NCBI RefSeq assembly: GCF_963678635.1
Contig: NC_087062.1
Span: forward strand, 99,379,705 to 99,443,704
DNA: 64,000 nucleotides
Direction: 5' to 3'
Source: Symsagittifera roscoffensis
Lineage: Eukaryota > Xenacoelomorpha > Acoela > Convolutidae
Shown here: positions 1 through 9,156 of the stretch, piece by piece
Layout of the letters: every line of letters starts with the position of its first letter
How positions within the stretch are numbered: position 1 is the stretch's first letter
The notes under the pieces: model-generated
Database searches by the model: none
Seen by the model: only the letters and a program-made list of their open reading frames with translations
Told to the model about the DNA's origin: nothing
Program-made: the position numbers and the translations under genes

Positions 1-1
1 A

Positions 2-679
2 AGGACACAAATCCTACAATCACTTGCACAAGCAGTGTTAAAAATACACTACGCAGGATATTTACTATCAGGAAATAGATCAAATTTTCTAGACTACGAA
101 GGAAACTTTTTATGGTTTTATACTTGTACCAAAAAAGTGTCACCACTATATGTTTCTGAAGATAAAAGATGCTATAAAAGAATCCCTATCTTTTATAAAA
201 ATAAAGTACATTTTGTTGACACACTTTCAAGACGAACATATTTTTGGCATACCGCAGTACCATGTGGATCAGAAAATAGCCACAATGTAGTAAAATTGAA
301 CCCTGATGAAGATAAATATTATCTTCTTACCCCATACCCCACGTTAATGCAATCACTCAAAAAATTTTCACCCGAAAGCATCAGAGCTATTGCTCGTAAC
401 CCAAATATTGATTTACAATCAATTGGAATATATTCAAAATCCGATATCCAACACCACATTAGAACACAACAATTCCAGGAATTATTAACACAAATGGACA
501 CTATACAAAGACAATCAATTGACCAAAACTTACGCAAACTTGCCGAAACCGCAGGATTTGCAGATATCTATACACAAGATTATAGCGGATATTTTAAAGA
601 CATTAAAGACTATATATATCTAAACGGTGAAAAATACAGACCACAAGATATTTCACCAAAAATATTTTTAGCTTTGTGA
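2..679 (+). CDS. Partial envelope-glycoprotein-like ORF
   Basis: The frame is open from the left window edge, so the N-terminus lies outside; a GTG at 35 is only the first possible start inside the window. It ends at TGA 677-679. The visible ~225 residues look like part of a secreted, disulfide-bonded ectodomain: a Cys-rich stretch with RCYKRIPIFYKN, then FVDTLSRRTY, a further Cys and YYLLTPYP, followed by a helix-rich, polar C-terminal half. This order (Cys, a [K/E][I/L]P[I/V] motif, FVD/FLEP, Cys, Y-x-L-x-P) is what I know from glycoproteins of chuviruses and from env genes captured by BEL/Pao retrotransposons in arthropods. The assignment is from motif memory, not an alignment. The membrane anchor is missing from this frame and appears in the next ORF. 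Other membrane glycoproteins are possible. Confidence 0.5.
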   Translation, partial: RTQILQSLAQAVLKIHYAGYLLSGNRSNFLDYEGNFLWFYTCTKKVSPLYVSEDKRCYKRIPIFYKNKVHFVDTLSRRTYFWHTAVPCGSENSHNVVKLNPDEDKYYLLTPYPTLMQSLKKFSPESIRAIARNPNIDLQSIGIYSKSDIQHHIRTQQFQELLTQMDTIQRQSIDQNLRKLAETAGFADIYTQDYSGYFKDIKDYIYLNGEKYRPQDISPKIFLAL

Positions 680-1233
680 CACTAAAAAATGAAATTCTCG
701 ATTTTCTAGGATGGCCCTATTACATCTTAGAAAAATTAACTATCCTATACGCATGGTTTAACTTTATAGGATTTCTTTTTTCACTTTTAAAAGGAATCTA
801 TAACACGTGCGCTATACACACACAAGTAAATAGACAAGCAAGTGTAGCACGCATACTATTTGCAGGATTTTTTGGAATTTTTTCATCATCAATTAACAAA
901 ATTCTTCTAGACGCACAAATCAAAGAATATAATACAAAAATAGCGACAACACAGAACACATACAACGAAGAACATAATAACATAGAAGTAACGCCTACAG
1001 CACCACAGTTGCCACCCCTACCACATAACCATCCATTATCCTTAGTCCCACGTAATTTCCGAAACCGAGCAATAACACATAACCCAAATTTTAGACCAAA
1101 CATATCGCAAAGTCCCATACAACATATAATGACACATCATTCACAAGATGATAATACATATGAACAAATTATAGAACAACCCCATACCACCGCTTTTCAG
1201 TCTCAAAATAAAATTTTTTTTAGCCCACGATGA
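676..1233 (+). CDS. Membrane anchor and tail ORF, overlaps preceding ORF
   Basis: The start (GTG) overlaps the stop of the upstream ORF by 4 nt (GTGA), placing this frame -1 relative to it. The first ~75 residues hold two hydrophobic stretches, around residues 10-40 (ILEKLTILYAWFNFIGFLFS) and 60-75 (ARILFAGFFGIFSSS). The rest is a polar, Asn/His/Pro/Gln-rich tail. This is the arrangement expected for the stem, transmembrane segment and cytoplasmic tail of a viral-type glycoprotein. The simplest reading is that this ORF continues the upstream ectodomain after a frame change. The change may be a decayed frameshift, a 1-nt homopolymer undercall in the assembly, or a real translational coupling. 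An independent small membrane protein is less likely. Confidence 0.45.
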   Translation: MTLKNEILDFLGWPYYILEKLTILYAWFNFIGFLFSLLKGIYNTCAIHTQVNRQASVARILFAGFFGIFSSSINKILLDAQIKEYNTKIATTQNTYNEEHNNIEVTPTAPQLPPLPHNHPLSLVPRNFRNRAITHNPNFRPNISQSPIQHIMTHHSQDDNTYEQIIEQPHTTAFQSQNKIFFSPR

Positions 1234-1937
1234 GCCGACAACTTGGATCCCTACACCGCTCAAATTCCAATCCAACCAACCTCAACACTCCAATCACAAT
1301 AATCCCACTTTTTGCTTTCCCGCCACCCGATTTTCCAACTATTAATATAACATCAAGCATGAGTTTGGATACTAATTCAGATATTTCAGTTTTATACTCC
1401 ATTTCACAACTTAATAACCCTAATATAGAAACCCCTGACGAACTTGCAGACTCCGAACCATCTCCATCCAATAATTTTCAAACCAACTCCTCAGTTTTTT
1501 CAAAGCCCCCTTTTCAACCGATCCCACTCAATAATCCACTCCCGTCCGTTTCTACTTCCTCTTATGCTTCACAAGTAACCCCAACCTATTCTTCATTTCA
1601 TTCCGACCAATCATCTAATTCTCCCGATACTCCCCAAATCTCCCAAGAACTCGATAATTTTATCACCCTACAACAACAGCTAATACACCCTAACACCCTC
1701 ACTATAAATCAAATTTCATCCACAATAGAATCCTCAAACCCACCTACTCCTACACCCTCCTCAGCCTATACTGCATCGTTAGCACAATCATCCACATCCA
1801 CCGAATCATCAAATAGCAATCACCGACCTTATCGCACTTTCAAAAGAAAATTCCAAACCATCCATTCCCGACCAAACCAGCAACAGCCTGCGAGTATATT
1901 AATCATCCACACCACACCAACACGAAAGATTTTCTAG
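1230..1937 (+). CDS. Low-complexity Ser/Pro/Thr/Asn-rich ORF
   Basis: ATG 1230 overlaps the upstream TGA (ATGA), again moving the frame by -1. The 235-residue product is almost entirely Ser, Pro, Thr, Asn and Gln, with no hydrophobic segment and no recognisable domain; a short basic patch lies near the C-terminus (RPYRTFKRKF). Such composition suits a disordered linker, a phosphoprotein-like product or a capsid arm, but I recognise no family. The plus strand is strongly A+C rich and G poor here, and that bias alone could produce Ser/Pro/Thr/Asn codons, so coding status is uncertain. It may be the continuation of the ORF before it and run into the frame that opens at 1817. Confidence 0.35.
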   Translation: MSRQLGSLHRSNSNPTNLNTPITIIPLFAFPPPDFPTINITSSMSLDTNSDISVLYSISQLNNPNIETPDELADSEPSPSNNFQTNSSVFSKPPFQPIPLNNPLPSVSTSSYASQVTPTYSSFHSDQSSNSPDTPQISQELDNFITLQQQLIHPNTLTINQISSTIESSNPPTPTPSSAYTASLAQSSTSTESSNSNHRPYRTFKRKFQTIHSRPNQQQPASILIIHTTPTRKIF

Positions 1938-3036
1938 CAATCACCTTACCTTCATTCCCACAATATACTTTAAACACACCTAACGACACTAACGACACAC
2001 GTAGTTTTGTAGATGAACATGTTTTAATGCCTACACTTCATTGGACAACATATTACCATTTTACTAATCCCCTTTGCCTGCCATTATCTAATACTCATAA
2101 CGATGTAGAAAAGAATAAAGATATGCTGTATCGACTCACTACACCACTAACACATAGACAATTTACTTATATAGGATATAAAAATCACTAAAAATATTCA
2201 CTGCACCCCGAGCTAACGAATTTACAATAGAATATTACGACCATAATATCATCTGAACTAATCAAGACCAATTTTTAGATGACGACCGCTTCGCTAACCC
2301 ACAACTAACAGAAAAATTCTTCATCAAAACATCATATATATTCACACTCAATATTTTTGATAGAAAATATGATCACATCATTTCTGAAGCACTAACTGAT
2401 ATGCAAGCTTACGAAAGTTTTAAAGAAAAATTTCAATTATTTTCACTAACCTTTCACTTCCTTGCACCACATGAACGCGATTTGCACTGTTCACACGACA
2501 TTATGTTACGCACTAAGCAAACTCACACATATACATACTATCGCTTCATACAAAATCATTTTGATCTACATACTCCATCAAGACAACCACACCATCGTTT
2601 TCAGTTTCTTAACTCGAAGTACACTTCACCATTTTTTCTAAATTTCACCTATTGCATCAAAGATACTAACCTCCACGGCATCCTCCGCAATTATGACCCA
2701 ATAACACAAATGTATATATTTTGTCCCATCGCGAAGACCTTTAATGCCGAAGAATCCAGACCCTTCCTTATCCCACATGAATTTATCCAACCTATAGAAA
2801 TCCCTATATTAGAATTTATTCACAATACTAAATACAATCACAAAATATATAATCTCATTCAAAACACACCTTATGAGTTTGCAGTAGGCACCGAAGAACT
2901 AAAAGCTATTAAAGCACTTCAATTGCTTTGGCCACTGCTCCAAACTAAAAACATCATTCGCATACTAGCAAAATTACTAACAAATTCAGACATGATACAC
3001 GACATCTTCCCCCACGGTTTTTTCCCAGACGATTAA
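1817..3036 (+). pseudogene. Broken ORF at the 3' end of the env-like cassette
   Basis: Two open stretches in successive -1 frames make up this part: 1817-2191 (ending TAA 2189-2191) and 2191-3036, the latter with one internal TGA at 2254-2256 and ending TAA 3034-3036. Both read like globular protein rather than noise, with aromatic-rich and balanced composition, for example HWTTYYHFTNPLCLPL in the first and FQLFSLTFHFLAPHERDLHC in the second. I recognise no family. If the upstream ORFs are a glycoprotein, this could be another structural protein of the same element, but that is position-based inference only. A consensus splice donor follows the stop codon directly. Confidence 0.4.
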
Positions 3037-3039
3037 CAG

Positions 3040-3125
3040 GTAAGTATAATTTACAAATACTATTCACTAATAAATTTAAAATTAGTACTAACCATTTTCT
3101 ATCAATGTTTGATTTATATTTCTAG
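3040..3125 (+). other. Possible intron just after the cassette stop codon
   Basis: Directly after TAA 3034-3036 the sequence reads CAG|GTAAGTAT, a full-consensus 5' splice site. 86 nt later a pyrimidine-rich run ends in TTTCTAG. An intron immediately downstream of a stop would spare the message from nonsense-mediated decay. The match could be chance in AT-rich DNA. Confidence 0.35.
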
Positions 3126-5182
3126 TCTTCACACCATGATCACCTACAAAACAGAAAAGAAAAAAAATACAAACTTGTTAAAATTCTTCTAAAATATATT
3201 AATATCTTGCACTAAATAATGTAAAAAAATTCATACCAAATGTAATAAATTAATCTATAAATTTTTTCCCCATGAAACAGTAAAATTCAATACGATGAAA
3301 ATTTATAACTTAAAATTTCCCCCAAATGCAGTAAAATTAAAATTCTATGTAATAAATTAATAAAATGAAAATGCAGTACTAACCTTTTGAGATTTTCATT
3401 CAATCGCACAGGAATTCTATCCAAACTCGCACAGCTCGCCCACAAAGAATTGTTTAAATAATGATTTTAAGTTTCAAGTTTTTACACTCAACAACTCTAA
3501 CACACGATAACAAGTTTCAAATTTTCCTTTAACCCGGTTAGAAAAGAATTATATACTAAACCAAACTAACCAACGCAGTTTACTAAACACCACAAATCAT
3601 AAAATAACAGCATGACTAAGAAAAGAAAACCAACGGTACCCAAACCGGATTAAGCCAGTTTAAATCTGGATAATTTATTCTTTTGAAGACTATTATAAAG
3701 TCTAAGAAAGAAATAATAAAACACAAAAAAGTCGCAAGACAAACCCATACCAAAAAACAATTTGATTTTTGAAAAAGGACACAATCAAAGTAACATAAGA
3801 AAGACCAACATAAACCCAACATAAAACGTTATCACATAACAGGACTTCTCAAAGAAACAGCACGAAATCATACTCCCACTCCTGGCCTAACCCACCAGAG
3901 AGGACGTCCTGAGCATGCTCTATAGCCGGCCTAAGCCACCGCGCTACATCCACGCTTTGTGACCACACTTCTATTTTAATAAGAGGTACTCAAGGATGAG
4001 TAACTCTTCAAAATAACCGTACTAAAACAAAATGCTTTTGTGAAAACAACTAATAAATCCATAATTAAAAAACTGAACTAATAAAAATTTTATAAAAAGT
4101 AAATCATACCTTGCAGTATATAGATCAGCACACAACAACAAAGACGAACATCCAAAGACAAAATGACCCCACTACACTCGAACAAGAATGGCTAACCACA
4201 ACCGATATGCCGTCCTCAATCACAACTCAAAGGATTTAGAGTACGACTTGACTTCGCAGAAAAGGACTTCATTGAACTAGACCAATGACCACCTCGATGT
4301 TCAAGTATACCATCAGATCCGAGTTACAAGGCATCCCCTCCACGCACAATCTCCACGCCATTCCCAGACAAGTTCTCTGCATAATACAGAAAAACCCGTC
4401 ATAGCAAACCATTTTGAAATCAGATTGATTTCGTTGGGAAACACAGTCGTTGTCACAAGAAGACACAACGATTGATGCCCCTAACTCCAGCGTCCTGGAA
4501 CGTCTCTAACCAGAGGAACCGGACAAGAATACGATGCTCGTCAAATACCAACGTTCATCGTCCATCCTTTGAATTGCAGGAAGATAATTCTAAAAAACTC
4601 TGTAAAACCCGGATAGGTGGAACCTGATCTAAACTATATTTTATGATTGGATAAATTAGATATTTTACCACTGTAAAGTATTTAATATTAACCAATCATG
4701 ATCCATCTAACTAACAACCCACTTATTTGTAAGTGCTGAAATTACTTGTAATTTCAGCACCAGAAAGATTTGAATTTAAGTTAAAATTAGTTGTCTCTCG
4801 AAGAGAACTTCAGCAGCCGCAACAAACCAGTATACCCTAGATCTATTGAGCCTAGCAGAGACTAGTTAAACACCCTGAGACTAGAAAGTATAAGAGTAAG
4901 ATTAGGATCGGTATTAGACTAAGAAGTTGCACGAATCTATCCGGCCGAAAATAAGATAGCGTGACGAGCAGACGGTGTACCCTATCCGAAATTACTCTAT
5001 GAGTTAAACACATCGGACCTAACTCAAGTTTTATTCCATTATGTGTTCTAAAGCGATTATCTCAACAACGATTATCTGGAAAACCCACTATAATCCAGTT
5101 TTTATCATTGCCAGAATACCGTATCAGTGATCATACCGATAGAGACACCCCCTTTTGAAAATCATTGTTTGAAAAAAAAAAC
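3126..5182. other. AT-rich non-coding DNA; possible element 3' end or LTR
   Basis: There is no credible ORF. 3860-3960 contains a tRNA-like A-box motif on the minus strand (TGGCTTAGGCCGG) without a good B box, a possible degraded SINE head. The block from TG at 4734 to CA at 5147 begins with a perfect hairpin and is bounded by TG...CA, which is compatible with a ~414-bp LTR closing the env-like cassette. With no second copy in the window this cannot be tested here. Confidence 0.2.
4733..4760. repeat. Perfect 13-bp hairpin
   Basis: GTGCTGAAATTAC and its exact reverse complement are separated by TT. This is a near-perfect palindrome, possibly at an LTR edge or a transcription terminator-like structure. 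Confidence 0.6.
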
Positions 5183-5250
5183 ATTTCTTGTCACGATGCA
5201 ATGAAATTTGGCATGATAAACAAATGAACTATCGTGAACAAATTTCTTAT
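5183..5250. mobile_element. Fragment of an older hAT-like MITE
   Basis: The segment with GATGCAATGAAATTTGG followed by GTGAACAAATTT resembles the interior of the adjacent intact MITE (around 5313-5370). It suggests that the younger copy landed inside or beside an older one. Confidence 0.45.
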
Positions 5251-5258
5251 ATCGTAAG

Positions 5259-5517
5259 GGCTCTTTTCCAGTTCCCCCCTTTCAAATTCAATTTTGGAAA
5301 GTCTATTTAACGTTGTCATAATGCAATGAAATTTGGCGTGGTGAACAAATCGACAATTCTGAACAGATTTGTTCTTCATACTTTATACAGCGTAACATCA
5401 GGCGTTGTGAACAAAGCGACAATTCTGAACAGATTTGTTCTTCATACTTTACAGCGTAACAACACGTAAAACAAACATAAAACTCGATATTCTGAAAGGG
5501 GGAACTGGAAAAGAGCC
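5259..5517. mobile_element. hAT-like MITE with perfect 8-bp target duplication
   Basis: This is a 259-bp non-autonomous element. Its left end GGCTCTTTTCCAGTTCCCCC and right end are inverted repeats of ~25 bp (one extra C on the left). It is flanked on both sides by ATCGTAAG (5251-5258 and 5518-5525), an exact 8-bp target-site duplication, the length typical of the hAT superfamily. Inside, a ~63-bp segment (GTGAACAAA..GACAATTCTGAACAG..CAGCGTAACA) is tandemly repeated at about 5339-5401 and 5405-5463. No transposase is present. Confidence 0.85.
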
Positions 5518-5525
5518 ATCGTAAG

Positions 5526-6208
5526 ATCACGCTTTAAGCTGGAGAACTCGAAATGTGGGGAGAAGGTGAGAAAAGCCAAAATTTCTCATTTATCATATTT
5601 TGCATGTGAAGAAGGGAAAAGAAACCTGAACCGGCTACCTTAAACCGAGAATATAAAATTTCCAATTAGCTTCAAAAATTTGCGAGTTGTCGCTTTCCTT
5701 AAATTTTGCTTTCCTTAAATTTTGCGAGTTGTCGCGGTACCGATCATAAACTTAAATTCTTTTATTAATTAGACAATATTTTAATTCAACGAAAACCCGT
5801 TATATTTGGTTTTTTTTTCGAAAATTATTGCGGGGATTGATTGATTATTATTTTACCATTTTTTTGAGTCTCAATTGCTCCAATTTTGGCATCAAATTAG
5901 GTCGACATTCAAATCGCAGTTAATCAAGTTCATTTTTAATCAGCTGTGATGGAAATTAATGCAATTTTACCGTGGTGTCGTGAGTAAGCTTACGCTCGAC
6001 CTATACGCCTGCCGAGAGTAACCTTGTCGTAGAGCCAGCACTTCATAAAGGGAGCACCTCGGCGGCAGGTGGTTATTAAACCATTTTTGTTGCTTTAGTA
6101 TAATGTTTTTGTATAACCATAGATGTCCCAAGCATACGACAAAATGGTAGTGAATTTAGAGACGTTTATGAGGTATTTTAATTCAGCCTTAGTTCACACA
6201 ATGAACTT
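5526..6208. other. Intergenic AT-rich DNA
   Basis: There is no gene that I can support. A short direct repeat (GCTTTCCTTAAATTTT, at ~5690-5722) is framed by two copies of GCGAGTTGTCGC. A GC-rich patch at 6000-6072 contains an imperfect inverted repeat (GCCTGCCGAG / CTCGGCGGCAGG). Confidence 0.4.
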
Positions 6209-6454
6209 TTATTTTCCCTTAGATGGGTGGTTCCCACATCGAAAAGAACCACTTTTATGTCCGCCGCATCTTTCCGCTTCTTCAGTTTTCACCTCATATC
6301 CGCCCATCCTCTGTCGAGTGTCCAGTTTCTGTCGAGCATCGAGAGCCATCAGTTTTTTCAGGAATTCCCCCCTTTCTTCGACTTCTCTGCATTCTCCGGT
6401 TTGAAGAATGGAAGCCACAACACACAGGACTCCGATGGCAACAAAGAGCGTATT
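6209..6454 (-). CDS. Possible exon of a small secreted peptide
   Basis: On the minus strand a 3' splice-site-like TGTTTAG at 6455-6461 precedes an open frame to a TAA-type stop at 6209. The frame begins with a hydrophobic run (LFVAIGVLCVVASIL) followed by GEC, which looks like the core and cleavage site of a signal peptide. The rest is a charged ~60-residue peptide with three further Cys residues (REVEERGEFLKKLMALDARQ, later RCGGHKSGSFRCGN). Local GC content is clearly higher than in the flanks, which favours coding. A first exon with the start Met would be upstream (higher coordinates) and I did not find it. The opposite strand is also open over part of this segment and has its own acceptor-like site at ~6221, so the strand is not certain. 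Confidence 0.35.
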   Translation of the reverse strand, partial: NTLFVAIGVLCVVASILQTGECREVEERGEFLKKLMALDARQKLDTRQRMGGYEVKTEEAERCGGHKSGSFRCGNHPSKGK

Positions 6455-6731
6455 CTAAACAATGCATTCAAACATAAAAACAAAGAATAATGAAACCTTG
6501 AATCGATGTTTAAAATTCTTCCCTGGATAAGTGGATTTCTAGGATGTAATGTAAGTTTATCTATGAAACTGAAGTTTTTGAACGCTCAACAAAATTTCAG
6601 GAATCTTACCATTTTGGGTATAGCGAAGTTAGGACAAATAAGTTTTAAGATACTTGTTAAAATTTTTTCAATGTTGCAAATAAACTGGATGAGTGAAATT
6701 TAAAAATTTCAATTAAGTTTTCACCGCATAA

Positions 6732-6848
6732 ATGAGCAAAAGACGCTTGAACAAACTTGAAGAAGAGTTACATATGAGTCAAGAGTATCTACTTCACACC
6801 TTGAAGAAGAAAAAGCGGACTATATTGAACGCCACAATTGATTTGGAA
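6732..6848 (+). CDS. Possible short first coding exon, charged
   Basis: ATG 6732 directly follows an in-frame TAA and opens 39 codons that end at GAA|GTAATC, a plausible 5' splice site. The peptide is dense in Lys, Arg, Glu and Leu (MSKRRLNKLEEELHMSQEYL, then LKKKKRT) and would form an amphipathic helix. Intron sequence would start at 6849, and the MITE beginning at 6877 would lie inside it. I did not find the next exon and do not recognise a family, so this is a candidate only. Confidence 0.3.
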
Positions 6849-6876
6849 GTAATCTCTTTTTTCATTTAAAACTGTT

Positions 6877-7119
6877 GGCTCTTTTTCCTTTCCCCCCCCC
6901 CCCCCCACCTGCATATTTTTACATGTAAATTTGTTGACCAAATGGTCCGATTGTTATGAAAATTTACATACAGACCAATAAGGCCACGACAAACATATTT
7001 GGTCTTCATACTCAACCTCGTAAAATCACTCGTTACACTAATAAGTTGAAACTGGAGTGAGGTGGGGGGGGGGGGGGGGTTGGGGGGGGGGGGGGGGGGG
7101 GGGGGAAGGAAAAAGAGCC
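6877..7119. mobile_element. hAT-like MITE with poly-C/poly-G expansion
   Basis: The ends GGCTCTTTTTCC / GGAAAAAGAGCC match the MITEs at 5259 and 27413, and the interior (ACAAACATATTTGGTCTTCA, CTCGTAAAA..CACTCGTTA) is shared with the 27413 copy. Just inside each TIR is a homopolymer: C at 6892-6906, and G at 7064-7079 and 7082-7105. The flanking octamers AAACTGTT and AACATGTC agree at only 5 of 8 positions, so the target duplication has decayed or been disturbed. Confidence 0.75.
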
Positions 7120-7489
7120 AACATGTCCTTTGGATTTTGTGCACGTCGTCTAGTTGTAAAAAAAAGTCATGTGGCTACATAACGCAATTACGAACATGTT
7201 TTTCATCTGCATATTCGTGAAAACAATGATTAAATTGTAAAACTAATGATTATGTACAAGAAGAAATGGCTTGTAAGTGAGGTAGTAAGGGCCAAAAATT
7301 ATTTTAACTGACTCGCTGTTATTGGCTTTTAATCTCCATTTCCTTCAACCAACCCCCCATTTTCTAAATTTTCAGTGGTAAAGGTCAATTTTTTCAGCAG
7401 ATCAAGATAACTACTCCCCAATTAGCAGGTGTGGGGAAGGAAAATTAGTCGTAATTTTCAACTTTTTCCTCCCTACCTGCTAAATTTAC

Positions 7490-8222
7490 GGTTCTTTTTC
7501 CGGCTCTTTTCCATTTCTTCTCCCAACTTTTTAAAAGTTACTCTTTTTTCAGTTGTCTAACTTGTTATTATGGCCGATTGCGTGATGTTACGATGTAAAT
7601 AAGAATGAAAAGTTTGTTCAAATGACATTATAACGCTCCCCCGTCTTTTCAATTTTCTTTTTTTTCCAGGTTTTTTACGTGATAAGATGGCTACATGCGT
7701 GCTGTTACGCTGTAAGGTATGAAAAACAAATCTGTTTAGAATTATAAAATTGTTCGCAATGATACAACTCGTTGCGTCATTTAACGTTAAAATAGTTTTA
7801 AAAACGAGAAAATGAAAGATAGGGAAATTTTAAAAAAGCCATTATACAAGTTTTTCAAAACTGAAGTTGAAAAGTTGCGAAAAACGGAGAAAACCCTTCT
7901 CAATTTTATGGCGTTACGAGGAGGCTTATAAGGTTAAGTACGAAGACCAAATTTTTTTTGTGACAGCCTATATAATTCGCATGCCAATTGTTCCAATGCT
8001 CGGTCGTTTAAAACAGAAAAATTACAACTACAAAATCGCAGGTGGGGATTATTTGAAAAAATATATAGAGCTCTTTTCCGATTTTCAAACCCCAGTCTCC
8101 TCCCACATCTGGGTTGGTCGGAACATCTAACCATACAAATTCCGTGAACAAAAACTTTTGGGCTATACATTTATCCATATGTTTCCAAACATACAGCAAA
8201 ACATGAAACTTTCGCTCTTTTT
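7490..8222. mobile_element. Degenerate cluster of the same MITE family
   Basis: Several GGCTCTTTTCC-like ends occur (7502, 8062, 8209), and the interior motifs recur: TTACGCTGTAAGGTATGAA at ~7707, and GGTTAAGTACGAAGACCAAA at 7933, the reverse complement of the CATACTCAACCTCG motif. The order and orientation suggest at least two overlapping, decayed copies. Exact limits cannot be set by eye. Confidence 0.5.
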
Positions 8223-8611
8223 CCTTCTACTACCTGATATATATCTTAGTTTTTTGGTGTAACGAGGGACTTCAGGGATTTTTTTAATTTTTTTTTTCGC
8301 TTTGTTCCATTTGCTTGAAAATTTCAACCTGGACTACGTTAAAAACAAATATGCATGCAAGTTGTTTTCTAAGAATTAAATTGATACCGCGACTTTAGAA
8401 AATTTTCACTGAGTTTTGGAATTTTTACTTTTTGGACCAAATTTTTGAAGCCATTAAAAAAAGTTTCCTAATATTTTCGTAATGTAAAATGTATGATAGG
8501 CACTTTCTCCTACATTCTGTCTGTAGTTTGAATAATATGATAAGCATTTCGTTGTATGGAATTGTATGACAAGCATTTTTCAAGTTTGAAAATGAATTCT
8601 CAAAAGTGTAC

Positions 8612-8657
8612 AAAGGGAGACCCTTTGGGTCGACAGGGGATCGAATCCCTGAGGGGA
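8612..8657. repeat. Short dispersed repeat with tRNA B-box-like core (copy 1)
   Basis: The core GGGGATCGAATCCCTGAGGG resembles a tRNA T-arm, and it is preceded by the palindromic AAAGGGAGACCCTTTGGG. The same block occurs in reverse complement at 61154-61200 with a few differences. It is possibly a tRNA-derived SINE fragment. Confidence 0.5.
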
Positions 8658-8919
8658 AGAAAAAAACTTAAATCCGCCTTAAATCCGCTACTGCCTGTAA
8701 ATATAGTTCTACAGGCAATTAAAGATGAGTTAAGGCGGTATCTGTGTTTGACATCTCCAGTTTCCATTTTTTTCTTGTAAACTTGATCAAATTAATTTTC
8801 CAAAATCATCTTTATCAGGCAGTTTTGAACAATTCGCTTACAAATTTTCAAACCATTCAATTAAATAACAGCACGATTATTATTGAGCTGGGGTAAGAAA
8901 AAGGTATCTTAAGTTCTTG

Positions 8920-9156
8920 TCAAATTATATTGTCTTTCACTTTCTGTTTTAAACTTTCTTTCTCTTCAGCCCAGTCTGCGGCGGCTATTTTCGGAACGAC
9001 TGCCTTGATCAGCTCGATAGCTTTGTGGGCGTTGCTCTTGAATGTGTTCAGAATATCCCCTACACTGGGCGGGGCCTCATTTTCCCGCCAACAGTCGTAG
9101 TCCGTTACCATGGCAACACTGCAGTACAGAAGTCCCAACTCATTCGCAATCACCAC
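8920..9156 (-). CDS. MTAP: MTAP terminal exon
   Basis: This is the last exon of S-methyl-5'-thioadenosine phosphorylase, which phosphorolyses 5'-methylthioadenosine to adenine and 5-methylthioribose-1-phosphate in methionine and polyamine salvage (cytosolic trimer). An acceptor TTTATCAG precedes GTGGTGATTGCG, so the frame continues from TVPE into VVIANELGLLYCSVAMVTDY. The DYD pair (in VTDYDCW) corresponds to the purine-binding aspartates of human MTAP. The stop is TGA at 8920-8922. The exon is 237 bp, phase 0, with 78 residues; length and C-terminal sequence match the family apart from a slightly shorter tail. No frameshift or stop is seen. Confidence 0.95.
   Translation of the reverse strand: MVIANELGLLYCSVAMVTDYDCWRENEAPPSVGDILNTFKSNAHKAIELIKAVVPKIAAADWAEEKESLKQKVKDNII

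Noticed and set aside
6866-7144. A minus-strand ORF with a long proline run
   Set aside because: Produced by the poly-G/poly-C tracts inside a MITE; no other coding sign.
8556-8780. A plus-strand ORF across the 8612 repeat
   Set aside because: The frame is created by a repeat that occurs elsewhere in reverse complement; no coding support.
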